Assembly (NCBI RefSeq): GCF_001425265.1
Contig: NZ_LMEC01000011.1
Location: 435,585 to 499,584, forward strand
DNA from: Massilia sp. Root418
GTDB taxonomy: Bacteria > Pseudomonadota > Gammaproteobacteria > Burkholderiales > Burkholderiaceae_D
DNA: 64,000 nucleotides
Direction of reading: 5' to 3'
Made by a program: the position numbers and the translations under genes. Shown here one piece after another: positions 37,930-47,729 of this stretch (position 1 is the stretch's first letter; the number at the start of each line of letters is the position of its first letter). Under the pieces are notes generated by a model that made no database searches, was not told the origin of the DNA, and saw only the letters and a program-made list of their open reading frames with translations.

Positions 37930-38457
37930 ATGTTCCACTTTTTCAAAGGCCACCACCGTTTCCACCCTCATATGCATGGCCACGGCCACCATCGCGGCGG
38001 CGGCGGGCGCGGTCCCAAGATGTTCGATGCCGGCGCCATGCGCTATGTGGTACTGCAGCTGATCTCGGAAAAGCCGCGCCACGGCTACGAAATCATCAAG
38101 GAGCTGGAGCAGCGCACCGGCGGCAGCTATACGCCCAGCCCGGGCGCGATCTACCCGCTGCTGGCCATGCTGTACGACATGGGCCACGTGTCCATCAGCC
38201 ATGACGGCGCCAAGAAGCTGCACACGGTCACCCCGGACGGCCAGGCATTCCTGGACGAGAACCGGCAGATGGTGGACGCCATGATGACGCGCCTGAGCGA
38301 GCCGGCCGAGGCGGGCGGCGACTTGCGCTCGCTGATGCACGAACTGAAGGAAGCGGTGATCCGGCGCGCGCGCGACGGCGCGCCGGACGAAACACGGCTG
38401 CAGCATATTCGCGCTATCCTGCGCAAAGCTGCCGCCGATATCAACCAACTCGATTGA
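37930..38457 (+). CDS. PadR-family transcriptional regulator with His-rich N-terminus
   Basis: A 175-residue repressor-type regulator. The PadR winged helix is at about residues 37-110 (AMRYVVLQLISEKPRHGYEIIKELEQRTGGSYTPSPGAIYPLLAML, quoted here only as the region's landmark HGYEII and PSPGAIYP). Residues 1-28 contain nine histidines in a Gly-rich tail, suggesting metal contact. Start at 37930 is set by GGAG six bases upstream; an ATG at 37918 would start inside the operator edge. It lies 12 bp upstream of an MFS efflux gene, which it probably controls, and it has a perfect inverted repeat upstream. Confidence 0.88.
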   Translation: MFHFFKGHHRFHPHMHGHGHHRGGGGRGPKMFDAGAMRYVVLQLISEKPRHGYEIIKELEQRTGGSYTPSPGAIYPLLAMLYDMGHVSISHDGAKKLHTVTPDGQAFLDENRQMVDAMMTRLSEPAEAGGDLRSLMHELKEAVIRRARDGAPDETRLQHIRAILRKAAADINQLD

Positions 38458-38468
38458 ACGGATTGCCT

Positions 38469-39734
38469 ATGACAAATCCCTCCCCGGTCGCCCCCCTGGC
38501 AGCCGTCTCCGCCACCCGCGAACGCCTGATCCTGTGGCTGCTGGCGCTGACGCAGTTCACCGTCATCATGGACTTCATGGTGATGATGCCGCTGGCGCCG
38601 CAGCTGATGCAGGCTTTCGGCAAGACGCCGGCCGCCGTGTCGGGCGCGGTGTCGGTGTATTCCTGGTGCGCCGGCCTGTCCGGCCTGCTCGCCATGACGT
38701 ATATCGACCGCTTCGACCGCAAGCGCCTGCTGCTGGCGATGTTTTTCCTGTTCACCCTGTCCAACCTGGCGTGCGCGCTGGCGCCCAACTTCCATGTGCT
38801 GGTGCTGTCGCGCGCCTTTGCCGGGCTGACGGGCGGCGTGCTGGGGGCCATCTGCATGGCCATCATCGGCGACCTGGTGCCGCCTGAGCGGCGCGGCGCG
38901 GCCACCGGCATTGTCATGACGTCCTTCAGCCTGGCCGCCATTGCCGGCGTGCCGGCGGGCGTGATGATGTCGGCCCACTTCGGCTGGCAGTCGGCGTTTT
39001 ACCTGCTGGTGGGCTTTTCCGTGGTGATCTGGTGCCTGGCGCTGCGTGCCCTGCCGTCCATGTCGGCGCACCTGAAGAACGAGCCGGTGCCGGTGGCGCG
39101 CATCCTGCCCGAGCTGGTGGGCATGTTCCGCGTGCCGGCGCACTTGAAGGCCTTCGCGCTGTCGGGCATGACGATGATGTCGGGCATGCTGGTGATTCCC
39201 TTCATTTCGCCCGTGCTGGTGGCGAACTACGGCGTGCAGCCGGCCGAGATCACGTGGATCTACCTGGCGGGCGGGCTGGCCACGCTGTTCAGCGCGCGCC
39301 GCATCGGCGCCTGGGCCGACCGCGCCGGCAAGCAGCTCGTGTTCCGCTGGGTGGCGGCGTTTTCCATCCTGCCGCTGATGCTGATCACCCACCTGCCGCA
39401 CGTGCCGCTGATCGGCCTGGTCCTGATGTTCCCGTTCTTCATGACGGCGCTGTCCGGCCGCACCGTGCCGCTGCAAGCGTTGATGACGACGGTGCCCGAG
39501 CAATCCAGGCGCGGGGCCTTCCTGAGCGCCAATTCGGCGGTACAGCAGATGGGGACGGGGCTGGGCGCCTTCGTGGGCGGCCTGTGGCTGAGCACGGACG
39601 CTGCCGGGCACATTGCCGGCTACGGCTACAACGGCTGGCTCGCCGCCGCGCTGACCTTGATGGCGATACTGTGGATCAGCCGCGTGCGCAGCGCCGCAAC
39701 GGCCGCGCCTGCCGCCACCCGCTCCGCCGCATAA
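38469..39734 (+). CDS. MFS efflux transporter (drug:H+ antiporter-1 type)
   Basis: A 421-residue permease with about 12 helices. First helix LLALTQFTVIMDFMVMMPLAP and the motif A-like loop YIDRFDRKRLLL, followed by GLTGGVLGAICMAIIGDLVPPERRGAATG, are typical of DHA1 exporters (AraJ/YdhP-like). ATG at 38469 is preferred to an upstream TTG that overlaps the padR stop. Co-transcribed with padR (12 bp gap), so it is probably induced by the ligand PadR senses. Substrate unknown; the His-rich regulator hints that a metal complex or a phenolic chelator should be considered. Confidence 0.85.
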   Translation: MTNPSPVAPLAAVSATRERLILWLLALTQFTVIMDFMVMMPLAPQLMQAFGKTPAAVSGAVSVYSWCAGLSGLLAMTYIDRFDRKRLLLAMFFLFTLSNLACALAPNFHVLVLSRAFAGLTGGVLGAICMAIIGDLVPPERRGAATGIVMTSFSLAAIAGVPAGVMMSAHFGWQSAFYLLVGFSVVIWCLALRALPSMSAHLKNEPVPVARILPELVGMFRVPAHLKAFALSGMTMMSGMLVIPFISPVLVANYGVQPAEITWIYLAGGLATLFSARRIGAWADRAGKQLVFRWVAAFSILPLMLITHLPHVPLIGLVLMFPFFMTALSGRTVPLQALMTTVPEQSRRGAFLSANSAVQQMGTGLGAFVGGLWLSTDAAGHIAGYGYNGWLAAALTLMAILWISRVRSAATAAPAATRSAA

Positions 39735-39743
39735 ATCCCGCAG

Positions 39744-39778
39744 GGCGGGTTAGCGGGGCAAAGCCCCGCTAACCCGCC
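39744..39778. repeat. REP-like unit acting as a possible bidirectional terminator
   Basis: Perfect 15-bp stem GGCGGGTTAGCGGGG with loop CAAAG, between convergent stop codons at 39734 and 39788. Confidence 0.85.
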
Positions 39779-39787
39779 GCTACCGCA

Positions 39788-40297
39788 TCACTCCCCCGGC
39801 CCGCCGCGCAGCAGCGGCTGCTTCTCCTTGCGCCACTGCTCCAGCGACATCGGCTCGCCGCTGACATCGTCGTCCACCAGGATTTCACCATCCGACTGCG
39901 CCACCAGGAAGCTCTCCCAGCGCTGCGCCGCATCGCTGCTGTTCTCAACAAAGCTGAGCTGGTAATACTGCTTGCCCTTCCAGGCCCGCAACTGCGGGTC
40001 GTACTCCATCACCGCGCCGCGCGCCTGGCCCTTGGAAGCCGCGTCTATCTTGCCCGCCCACGCCTTCAGCTCCGGCAGCGCCATCAGTGCCGCCACCGCC
40101 TGCTCACGGCTCAGCGCACCCTTCGCTGCGGGCGCCGGCAGCGCCGTGCTGCCGGCGCTTGCCACCGTGGCCAGCTGCGCCGGCGCAGCCTCGTGGCGCG
40201 CCGAATACAGATAGTAGGCGCCCAGGCCAGCCGCCAGCAAGCCGGCCAGCGTCCCGGCAATCGCAGCGGTTTTCGAATGTGGGGAGCGCGGTGCCAT
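39788..40297 (-). CDS. membrane-anchored hypothetical protein, 169 aa
   Basis: Not recognised. One membrane helix near residues 12-31 (IAGTLAGLLAAGLGAYYLYS), then an Ala-rich linker and a soluble periplasm-facing domain (EQAVAALMALPELKAWAGKI, MEYDPQLRAWKGKQYYQLSF) ending LRGGPGE. The Y-D-P...Y-Y-Q-L-S-F strand pattern resembles small PepSY/lipocalin-like secreted domains but no family can be named. Start chosen at 40297 (MAPRSPHSK), with AAGG about 10 bases upstream. Monocistronic. Confidence 0.65.
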   Translation of the reverse strand: MAPRSPHSKTAAIAGTLAGLLAAGLGAYYLYSARHEAAPAQLATVASAGSTALPAPAAKGALSREQAVAALMALPELKAWAGKIDAASKGQARGAVMEYDPQLRAWKGKQYYQLSFVENSSDAAQRWESFLVAQSDGEILVDDDVSGEPMSLEQWRKEKQPLLRGGPGE

Positions 40298-40394
40298 CGG
40301 ATGAGAACCTTGTCGTAGAGGGAGGAAACTTGCGGCCATACTAAACCAAACCCTCCCCACCGGCAACCTGGCCCTGGCGCCGGTGCCGCGCGCA

Positions 40395-40432
40395 AACAAA
40401 AAGCCCGCAAGGCGCGAACCTTGCGGGCTTTT
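40395..40432 (-). terminator. intrinsic terminator of groES-groEL
   Basis: 14-bp perfect stem AAAAGCCCGCAAGG / CCTTGCGGGCTTTT (40399-40412 / 40419-40432) ending in a T-run on the minus strand. Confidence 0.92.
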
Positions 40433-40469
40433 CAGCGGGGAACCGGAACGGTTCGGCGCGGTGCGGCTA

Positions 40470-42134
<1,665 letters not shown>

Positions 42135-42144
42135 TTATTTCTAA

Positions 42145-42435
42145 TTACTTATTAACAACGGCCATGATGTCTTCTTCGCGCATCACCAGCAGCTCGTCGC
42201 CGTCAACCTTGACGGCCTGGCCGGAGTATTTGCCGAACAGAACGCGGTCGCCCACTTTCACTTCCAGCGGACGCACTTTGCCGTCGTCCAGCACTTTGCC
42301 ATTGCCCACGGCCAGGACTTCGCCCTGGTCTGGTTTTTCGGCGGCTGCGTCAGGGATGATCAGGCCGGATGCGGTTTTGGTTTCCTGGTCGAGACGTTTG
42401 ACGATGACGCGATCGTGCAAAGGGCGAAGGTTCAT
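42145..42435 (-). CDS. groS: co-chaperonin GroES (Hsp10)
   Basis: A 96-residue co-chaperonin capping Gro[20 protein letters not shown] and the mobile loop [19 protein letters not shown] are characteristic. The start at 42435 follows AAAGGAG; an upstream in-frame ATG would add six extra residues not found in the family. First gene of the heat-shock operon. Confidence 0.97.
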   Translation of the reverse strand: MNLRPLHDRVIVKRLDQETKTASGLIIPDAAAEKPDQGEVLAVGNGKVLDDGKVRPLEVKVGDRVLFGKYSGQAVKVDGDELLVMREEDIMAVVNK

Positions 42436-42526
42436 ACAAAACTCCTTTATCAATGGTGGTAAGTACCGTTTGGTGCTGATGAGGCCGCGGTTGGCGATCA
42501 GCCTCGCCGCTGCCTCAGAATTCTTG

Positions 42527-42553
42527 TTAGCACTCTCGGCTAACGAGTGCCAA
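42527..42553. promoter_or_regulatory. CIRCE element (HrcA operator)
   Basis: TTAGCACTC-N9-GAGTGCCAA, one base from the canonical CIRCE inverted repeat, placed just downstream of the groES -10. HrcA is not encoded in the window. Confidence 0.95.
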
Positions 42554-42582
42554 TTATAGGGACGCTTATGCCCTATTTCAAG
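42553..42582 (-). promoter_or_regulatory. groES-groEL promoter, overlapping sigma-32 and sigma-70 elements
   Basis: On the minus strand CTTGAAA, 14 bp, CCCTATA fits the heat-shock sigma-32 consensus, while TTGAAA, 17 bp, TATAAT fits sigma-70. The -10 ends where CIRCE begins. Confidence 0.8.
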
Positions 42583-42757
42583 ACAGGCATGAACTTATTT
42601 GATTGTCAGCTATGGAAAAGCCGCCAGGGTGTGGCGGAAATCGTGCGGTTCTTTGCGCTGGCTCAAGCATTGGCTGATGGTATAAATAACAAGCTTTCAT
42701 TTAAATCAAGCGGGCATAGACTGGAGGCGGTAGCTCAACATTGTGAGGAGGCCGCCC
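42583..42757. other. intergenic stretch upstream of the metzincin gene
   Basis: No gene is supported here. A TATAAA at 42681-42686 could be the -10 of the following gene, but no -35 at proper spacing is evident. GAGGAGG at 42744-42750 is the ribosome site for the ATG at 42758. Confidence 0.4.
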
Positions 42758-45700
42758 ATGTTCAAGTCCCTATTTGCCGGCTTGCTTGCCGCGTTCCTGC
42801 TGGCCGCCGGCCCGCAGGCGTGCGCGCAGGCCGCCGAGCCTGCCCTGCATATCGCGCGCGGCGCCGCGCCGCCGGGGGCGTCCACGCTGGCGTTGCCGCC
42901 GCCGCCGCGCGCCAGCGTCATCGAGAACGGCCGCCAGTGCACCGTGATCACCTTTGAAGGCGTGGGCGACCTGGCCCCCATTCCCGTGTTCGACGGCATT
43001 TCCTCGCCCGGCTGGCTGGGCATTATCGACGCCGATGCCGGCGGCACCGGCAACTTCGCGCAAGAACCGTCGCCCCAGACCATCGCCTTCTGGCTGGGCG
43101 GCGATCCGGGCTCGCGCGACATCGTCATGGCCAACAAGGCTTCCAAGGTGGAGTTCTACTACGCGTCGTACGTGGGCGTCACCATGCAGGCGCTGGACGA
43201 GGCGGGCAATGTGCTGGCCACCGCCACCGGCGGGCCGAACTACCGGGGCGGCTCAGGCGACCCGAACGGTGACTTCAACCGGTGGGATCCCCTGTCGGTG
43301 GAAGCGGACGGCAACAAGATCAAGACCGTGCGCGTGACCGGCAACACCAACCAGACCGGGATCGACAACCTGAAAGTGTGCAGCACCATCGGTGTGGAGG
43401 CGGTGGAGATGACGCAGGCCATCCAGCAATACCAGGACCTGGCCGCGCTGAAAGCCAGCCTGGGCGCCGCACGCGAACCGCCGGTGCCGGTGGTGGCAGG
43501 CAAGACCGGGGTGCTGCGCGTGTACATGCAGAAGGTGGACGCGGTGACCACGGTGAGCCTGCGCCTGACCGGCCAGGTGAACCAGAACCGCACCGTCACG
43601 CTGCAGCCACAGTGCCAGCCGGAAGACCAGCGGCGCGAGCGCAACGGCTGCCGCGCGGTGAACTTCTACTTCATACCGCCGGAAGGCGACTGGGACGTCA
43701 ATATCAAGGTGGTCGATTCCGGCGGCAATGTGCTGGAGGACCACGACCTGCCGTTCAAGAGCCGCAAGACCGATACGCTGACCATGAAGGCGGTGCAGGT
43801 GTGCGACGCGAGGAACGCTGCCGGCACGTGGCTGTGCGCGCCGGCCAGCGCGTTGGCGGGCAACACCACGCTGTTGCGCAAGATCGCGCCCACGGCATCG
43901 GTGGGGCTGGACATCACCAACAGCGTGGTGCGGCGCGACGCGTCGCTGTATGCGGCGCCGTTCGACTGGTGGGTTGCAGCGGCCAAGGACACCAATGATT
44001 TATACGGTTTCTTCGACTGGCTGGCCGCGCTGGGCGGCGAGCACCGCACCTATTACGGCATGGTGCGCACGGCGGCGCCGGGCGGCTTCGGCGGCGTCGC
44101 GCACGACATCCCCTCGCATGCGGCGATCGGCCGCACCAGCGCCACGCGGCTGGGTGTGGAAACGGTGCAGGAAGTGGTGGCGCATGAAACCGGCCACACG
44201 CTGGGCCTGCGCCACACCAACACCGGCGCGCCGGCGGCGGGCGCCGCGCCGCCGGGCTGCTACAACACTGCAGCCGATTCGGGCACCGACTGGCCCTTTG
44301 CCGACAACCGCATCCAGAGCGCGGCCCGGACGGAGGTCGGCTTCGACGTCGGCAACGCCAGGCCGCTGGCGCCGGAGACCACCTTCGACATCATGAGCTA
44401 CTGCGTGCCGCGCTGGATATCGCCGCTGCGCTACAAGCGCGCCATGACGGCGCTGGGCGGCGGCGCGGTGGCCGGTCCCAGCGTCGTGGCCGGCGACCAG
44501 GATGCCGCGCTGGCGGGCCCGGTCCCGGCGCCGCTGCCGCGGGCGGTGGTGGACGGCGTGTTCTGGACCGTCTCCGGCACCCTGGAGCAGGGCGGCGTGC
44601 GGTTCGACGCGCTGTTCGGCAACGCGCGGCGCGGCCCGAACGACCGGGGCGAGGGCACGCACCGCATTGAACTGCGCAGCAGCGGCGGTGCGGTGCTGTT
44701 CACGCGCGCGTTCACGCCTGCCGTGGCGCACACCGAAAGCGCGGGCGGCGACGCCAGCGGTCCGCCCACCTTCTTCGAGCTGATACCGTTCAACGCGTCG
44801 GCCGCTGCCATTGCGGTGCTGGATCCGTCCGGCGCCACGCTGGGCGTGCTGGCGCTGGGCGGCGCGCCGCCGGTGGTGGACGTGCTGCGGCCGCTGGCGG
44901 GCGGCGTGAGCGGCGTGCAGGAAATCGCCTGGCAGGTGGCGGACCCGGACAGTGGCCATTTCACTTCCAAGGTCTACTATACGGCCGACAGCGGCGCCAC
45001 CTGGGCGCAGATCGGCAAGGAAGACGGCGCGCTGGCGCTGAAGGCGGACTTCGACACGCTGCCCGGCGGCAGCGGCAGCGTGCGCATCAAGGTGGTGGTG
45101 TCGGATGGGGTGAACACCGGCACGGCCGTCACGCCGCCGCTCAGCGTGCCGAAGAAGGTGCCGCAGAACGTGGCTATCGTGCAGCCGGCGGACGGCGCGG
45201 CCTTTGCGCCGCAGGCCATGGTGGAACTCGAAGGCATCGCCTACGACGTGGACGACGGCATGCTGGACGGCACGGCCGTCAGCTGGACGTCCAGCCTGGA
45301 CGGGCCGCTGGGCACGGGCGCGGCACTGGGCGTGGGCACGCTGCGCACCGGCACCCACATGATCACCATGCGCGCCACCGACAGCGACGGCAACACCGCC
45401 AGCGCCGCCGCCACCGTGCACGTGGCGGGCGCGCCGCCGCAGCTGGAGCTGCTGATCGCGCCGCTCGATACGCTGCCCACCACCTGCGTGGAAGCCAGCA
45501 TCGCGGCGCGGGCCGAGCCGGGCAGCGTGGCGCTGGCGAAGGCGGAGTACAGCGTGGATGGCGGCGCCACCTGGACCGGCGTGCCGCTGGACCGCCTGCC
45601 GCTTAAATTCCGCGTGCCGGGCAGCGGCTTCTTCCACATGATCGCGCGCGTCTTCGACGCGGCGGGGCAGGTGACGGCGCGCGACGCCAAGTTCTTCGTC

Positions 45701-46072
45701 GACAGCAGCTGCGCCGCCAGCGGCCCGCCGCGCATTGACGGCGCGCTGGCTGGCAAGGGCGTGGCGGCGCCGGGCGTGATTTACGTCGACCTGAAGCTCA
45801 CCAACAACGGCCAGGGCGCGGCGCAGCAAGTGCGCGTGGACACGCTGGGCATGCTGGTCCTGTCGGGCAGCGGCACGCCCAGCTTCAACGCCATGTCGCC
45901 GCACTTGCCCATCGCGCTGCCGGACCTGGCGCCGGGCGGCAGCGCCACGGTGCGGCTGTACATCAACCTGCCGTCCACGGTGAAGCGCTTTTCGCTGATC
46001 GACAGCGGCACCTTGCGCGACAGCTTCGGGCGCACGCTGAAGTTCTCCACCACCCAGATGGTCTTGCCTTGA
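42758..46072 (+). CDS. secreted multi-domain metzincin metalloprotease with Ig-like domains
   Basis: An 1104-residue secreted protein. Signal peptide about residues 1-26; residues about 50-150 form a beta domain like those in PEP-CTERM proteins (ITFEGVGDLAPIPVFDGI); about 155-330 another beta-rich segment; the catalytic unit carries the metzincin zinc motif H476-E-T-G-H480-x5-H486 and a Met-turn at M546 (DIMSYC). The last 450 residues hold several Ig/fibronectin-like domains (YYTADSGATW, EYSVDGGATWTGV) and a CARDB-like C-terminal domain (VDLKLTNNGQGAAQQVRV). The GTG 15 bases upstream is not used because GAGGAGG overlaps it. It is followed 12 bp later by a PEP-CTERM gene. Target unknown. Confidence 0.8.
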   Translation: MFKSLFAGLLAAFLLAAGPQACAQAAEPALHIARGAAPPGASTLALPPPPRASVIENGRQCTVITFEGVGDLAPIPVFDGISSPGWLGIIDADAGGTGNFAQEPSPQTIAFWLGGDPGSRDIVMANKASKVEFYYASYVGVTMQALDEAGNVLATATGGPNYRGGSGDPNGDFNRWDPLSVEADGNKIKTVRVTGNTNQTGIDNLKVCSTIGVEAVEMTQAIQQYQDLAALKASLGAAREPPVPVVAGKTGVLRVYMQKVDAVTTVSLRLTGQVNQNRTVTLQPQCQPEDQRRERNGCRAVNFYFIPPEGDWDVNIKVVDSGGNVLEDHDLPFKSRKTDTLTMKAVQVCDARNAAGTWLCAPASALAGNTTLLRKIAPTASVGLDITNSVVRRDASLYAAPFDWWVAAAKDTNDLYGFFDWLAALGGEHRTYYGMVRTAAPGGFGGVAHDIPSHAAIGRTSATRLGVETVQEVVAHETGHTLGLRHTNTGAPAAGAAPPGCYNTAADSGTDWPFADNRIQSAARTEVGFDVGNARPLAPETTFDIMSYCVPRWISPLRYKRAMTALGGGAVAGPSVVAGDQDAALAGPVPAPLPRAVVDGVFWTVSGTLEQGGVRFDALFGNARRGPNDRGEGTHRIELRSSGGAVLFTRAFTPAVAHTESAGGDASGPPTFFELIPFNASAAAIAVLDPSGATLGVLALGGAPPVVDVLRPLAGGVSGVQEIAWQVADPDSGHFTSKVYYTADSGATWAQIGKEDGALALKADFDTLPGGSGSVRIKVVVSDGVNTGTAVTPPLSVPKKVPQNVAIVQPADGAAFAPQAMVELEGIAYDVDDGMLDGTAVSWTSSLDGPLGTGAALGVGTLRTGTHMITMRATDSDGNTASAAATVHVAGAPPQLELLIAPLDTLPTTCVEASIAARAEPGSVALAKAEYSVDGGATWTGVPLDRLPLKFRVPGSGFFHMIARVFDAAGQVTARDAKFFVDSSCAASGPPRIDGALAGKGVAAPGVIYVDLKLTNNGQGAAQQVRVDTLGMLVLSGSGTPSFNAMSPHLPIALPDLAPGGSATVRLYINLPSTVKRFSLIDSGTLRDSFGRTLKFSTTQMVLP

Positions 46073-46084
46073 AGGGAGCCGGAA

Positions 46085-46735
46085 ATGTCTATCATCCTGT
46101 TTAACGTCATGACCAAGGTCATGCCCGCCTGCCTGGACACGCTGCGCCGCGCGGGGCGCGGCCCGGCGCTGCCGGGAGCCCTGCTGGCCTTGCTGATGTC
46201 CGTACTGCTGACCGCATTGCCGAGTGCGGCGCAGGCGCAATCGTGGAGCGCGGACACCAATCCGTCCGGCGGCCAGATCGGCGGCGCGGCGGGCGCCACG
46301 CTGTCATGGGGCTATGCCATCGCCAATAACGATGCGGCACTGTGGCTGGTCACCACCGGTGTCAGCGCTGACGTCTTCGAGCACGCCACGCCGTTGTCCT
46401 TCTTCAACTTCCCGATCCTGGGGCCGGGCCAGGCTGCGGGCATTCCGCCCAACAGCGCGTTCGGCCTGTACAGCCTGACCTGGGATGCCACCGCGCCGCT
46501 GGGCTTCGTCAACCAGGGCAATTTCGTGCTGACGGCGGAATGGTGGAGCGGCGATCCGTTGGCCGGCGGCAGCTATGTGTCGGCGGCTGACAGCATGCAG
46601 CTGGGCTATTCGGCGGAGGTGACCGAGGTGCCGGCGATACCCGAGCCGTCGGCCGCGCTGCTGCTGTGCGCGGGGCTGGCGCTGCTGGGCTGGCGGCACA
46701 GGTCCAGCAGGTGGGTCTTGCCGGACAAGTGGTGA
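46085..46735 (+). CDS. PEP-CTERM sorting-domain protein
   Basis: A 216-residue exported protein. A long basic N-region with hydrophobic core (about residues 29-50, ending AQA) is followed by a beta-rich domain of unknown function and a C-terminal PEP-CTERM signal: IPEPSAALLLCAGLALLGW then RHRSS, i.e. the Pro-Glu-Pro motif, one helix and basic residues. Such proteins are cut and anchored by exosortase in exopolysaccharide-producing bacteria. GGAG ten bases upstream supports the ATG. Probably co-transcribed with the metzincin gene. The last 14 residues extend past the usual end and overlap a convergent gene. Confidence 0.82.
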   Translation: MSIILFNVMTKVMPACLDTLRRAGRGPALPGALLALLMSVLLTALPSAAQAQSWSADTNPSGGQIGGAAGATLSWGYAIANNDAALWLVTTGVSADVFEHATPLSFFNFPILGPGQAAGIPPNSAFGLYSLTWDATAPLGFVNQGNFVLTAEWWSGDPLAGGSYVSAADSMQLGYSAEVTEVPAIPEPSAALLLCAGLALLGWRHRSSRWVLPDKW

Positions 46736-47031
46736 AACCCGTGCGCGCGCACCGGTGTGCCGGGGCGGACCGCCAGCCCCTGGCGCACCAGCGCGTCCGG
46801 GCAACGCGCTGCGCCGTCGCCCGCGTGGTATTGCAGCCGCACGTCCTGCCCCCGCACGCGCAGGCGCAGCGCGCAGGGCAGGTCGCGCTCGCAGCCGCGT
46901 ATGTTCTCAAGCACTACTCCTTGCACCAGCGCATATCCGTCCGGCTGCACGCGCAGTTCCTCCTGGACGGGAACGTCCAGCACCGCCAGCGGCAGTGTTA
47001 GCGCACCCAGCAATGCTGCCAGTTTTTCCAT
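46606..47031 (-). CDS. small secreted protein of unknown function, 141 aa, overlapping its convergent neighbour
   Basis: Not recognised. The protein starts MEKLAALLGALTLPLAVLDV, a signal-peptide-like segment, followed by a compact beta-rich domain with four cysteines (GCERDLPCALRLRVRGQDVR, ARCPDALVRQGL, HLLDLC) and a HFxHLSGKTHLLDLC end reminiscent of OB-fold proteins. The last 29 residues are low-complexity Ser/Ala and are antisense to the PEP-CTERM signal of the convergent gene. The domain itself ends before the overlap. Start at 47031; a longer version from 47064 would lack a clean signal peptide. No functional call is made. Confidence 0.55.
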   Translation of the reverse strand: MEKLAALLGALTLPLAVLDVPVQEELRVQPDGYALVQGVVLENIRGCERDLPCALRLRVRGQDVRLQYHAGDGAARCPDALVRQGLAVRPGTPVRAHGFHHLSGKTHLLDLCRQPSSASPAHSSSAADGSGIAGTSVTSAE

Positions 47032-47113
47032 GGTCCGAGCACTTCCCCTAAATATGTGCATCATGCGCGTGTAGCTGTTGACGCGCCTTCCCTTGCCATC
47101 CTATAGTTGCGGG

Positions 47114-47377
47114 ATGATTTCAGAATTCCAAGAACTTTCCGACAAAATCGACCAGCTCGCCGAGATGAGCCTGGCGCTGCGCCGTGAAAACGCCCAGCTG
47201 CGCCAGGCCAACGCGGCCCTGGTGGCCGACAATATGGCTTGCCAGCGCCGCCTGTCGGAGGCGCACGCGCGCGTGTCGGCCCTGCTGGAAAAGATTCCGG
47301 CCCATCCAGCCAATCCTGCCGATGCCGCCACTGAAGGCGCGGCCGCCACGGCGCCGGTGCAAGAGGACGTGCAATGA
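47114..47377 (+). CDS. ZapB-like coiled-coil protein (TIGR02449 type)
   Basis: An 87-residue protein whose first 60 residues form a coiled coil (ELSDKIDQLAEMSLALRREN, LRQANAALVADN), followed by an Ala/Pro-rich tail. Small coiled-coil genes of this family lie directly upstream of zapA in many proteobacteria and are thought to act in division-ring assembly. The ATG at 47114 follows a weak GCGGG; its TGA overlaps the zapA ATG by 4 bp (47374-47377), so the two are translationally coupled. Confidence 0.8.
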   Translation: MISEFQELSDKIDQLAEMSLALRRENAQLRQANAALVADNMACQRRLSEAHARVSALLEKIPAHPANPADAATEGAAATAPVQEDVQ

Positions 47378-47685
47378 TCCACCTGGACGTGAACATCATG
47401 GGCCAGCCCTACCGGCTGGCTTGCAAGGAAGAAGAGGAACGCGCGCTGCGCGAAGCGGCCAGCTTCCTGGACAAGAAAATGACGGCCATCCGCGACGCCG
47501 GCCGCGTCAAGGGCAACGACCGCATTGCCGTGATGGCGGCGCTGGGCATGGCAGCCGAATTCCTGTCCGCGCGCGCGCCGCAGGGACCGTTGTCGGACAT
47601 GTCGGTGCTGGACATGCAAGACAAGATGGCGGCCATGAACAAGGTGCTCGACAGCGCGCTGACGCCGCAAGAAAATCTGTTTTAG
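47374..47685 (+). CDS. zapA: cell division protein ZapA
   Basis: A 103-residue FtsZ-ring bundling protein. The N-terminal globular part begins IHLDVNIMGQPYRLACKEEEERALREAASFLDKKM (landmark: GQPYRLACKEEE) and the C-terminal part is helical for dimer/tetramer formation. Overlaps the upstream ZapB-like gene by 4 bp and is followed by 6S RNA, an arrangement conserved in proteobacteria. Confidence 0.92.
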   Translation: MIHLDVNIMGQPYRLACKEEEERALREAASFLDKKMTAIRDAGRVKGNDRIAVMAALGMAAEFLSARAPQGPLSDMSVLDMQDKMAAMNKVLDSALTPQENLF

Positions 47686-47729
47686 CGAACAAAAGGCCTT
47701 TCCCTGGCGGCGATAGAGGAGTAAACTCC

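Noticed and set aside
38454..38468. TTG start five codons upstream for the MFS efflux gene
   Set aside because: It overlaps the padR stop and has no better ribosome site than the ATG at 38469.
42743..42757. GTG start for the metzincin protease
   Set aside because: GTGAGGAGG is itself the ribosome binding site for the ATG at 42758, which begins a normal signal peptide.
42547..42957. Open frame of 136 codons upstream of and overlapping the metzincin gene
   Set aside because: It begins inside the CIRCE/groES promoter, shows an Ala/Arg-rich shadow composition and overlaps the signal peptide of a real gene.
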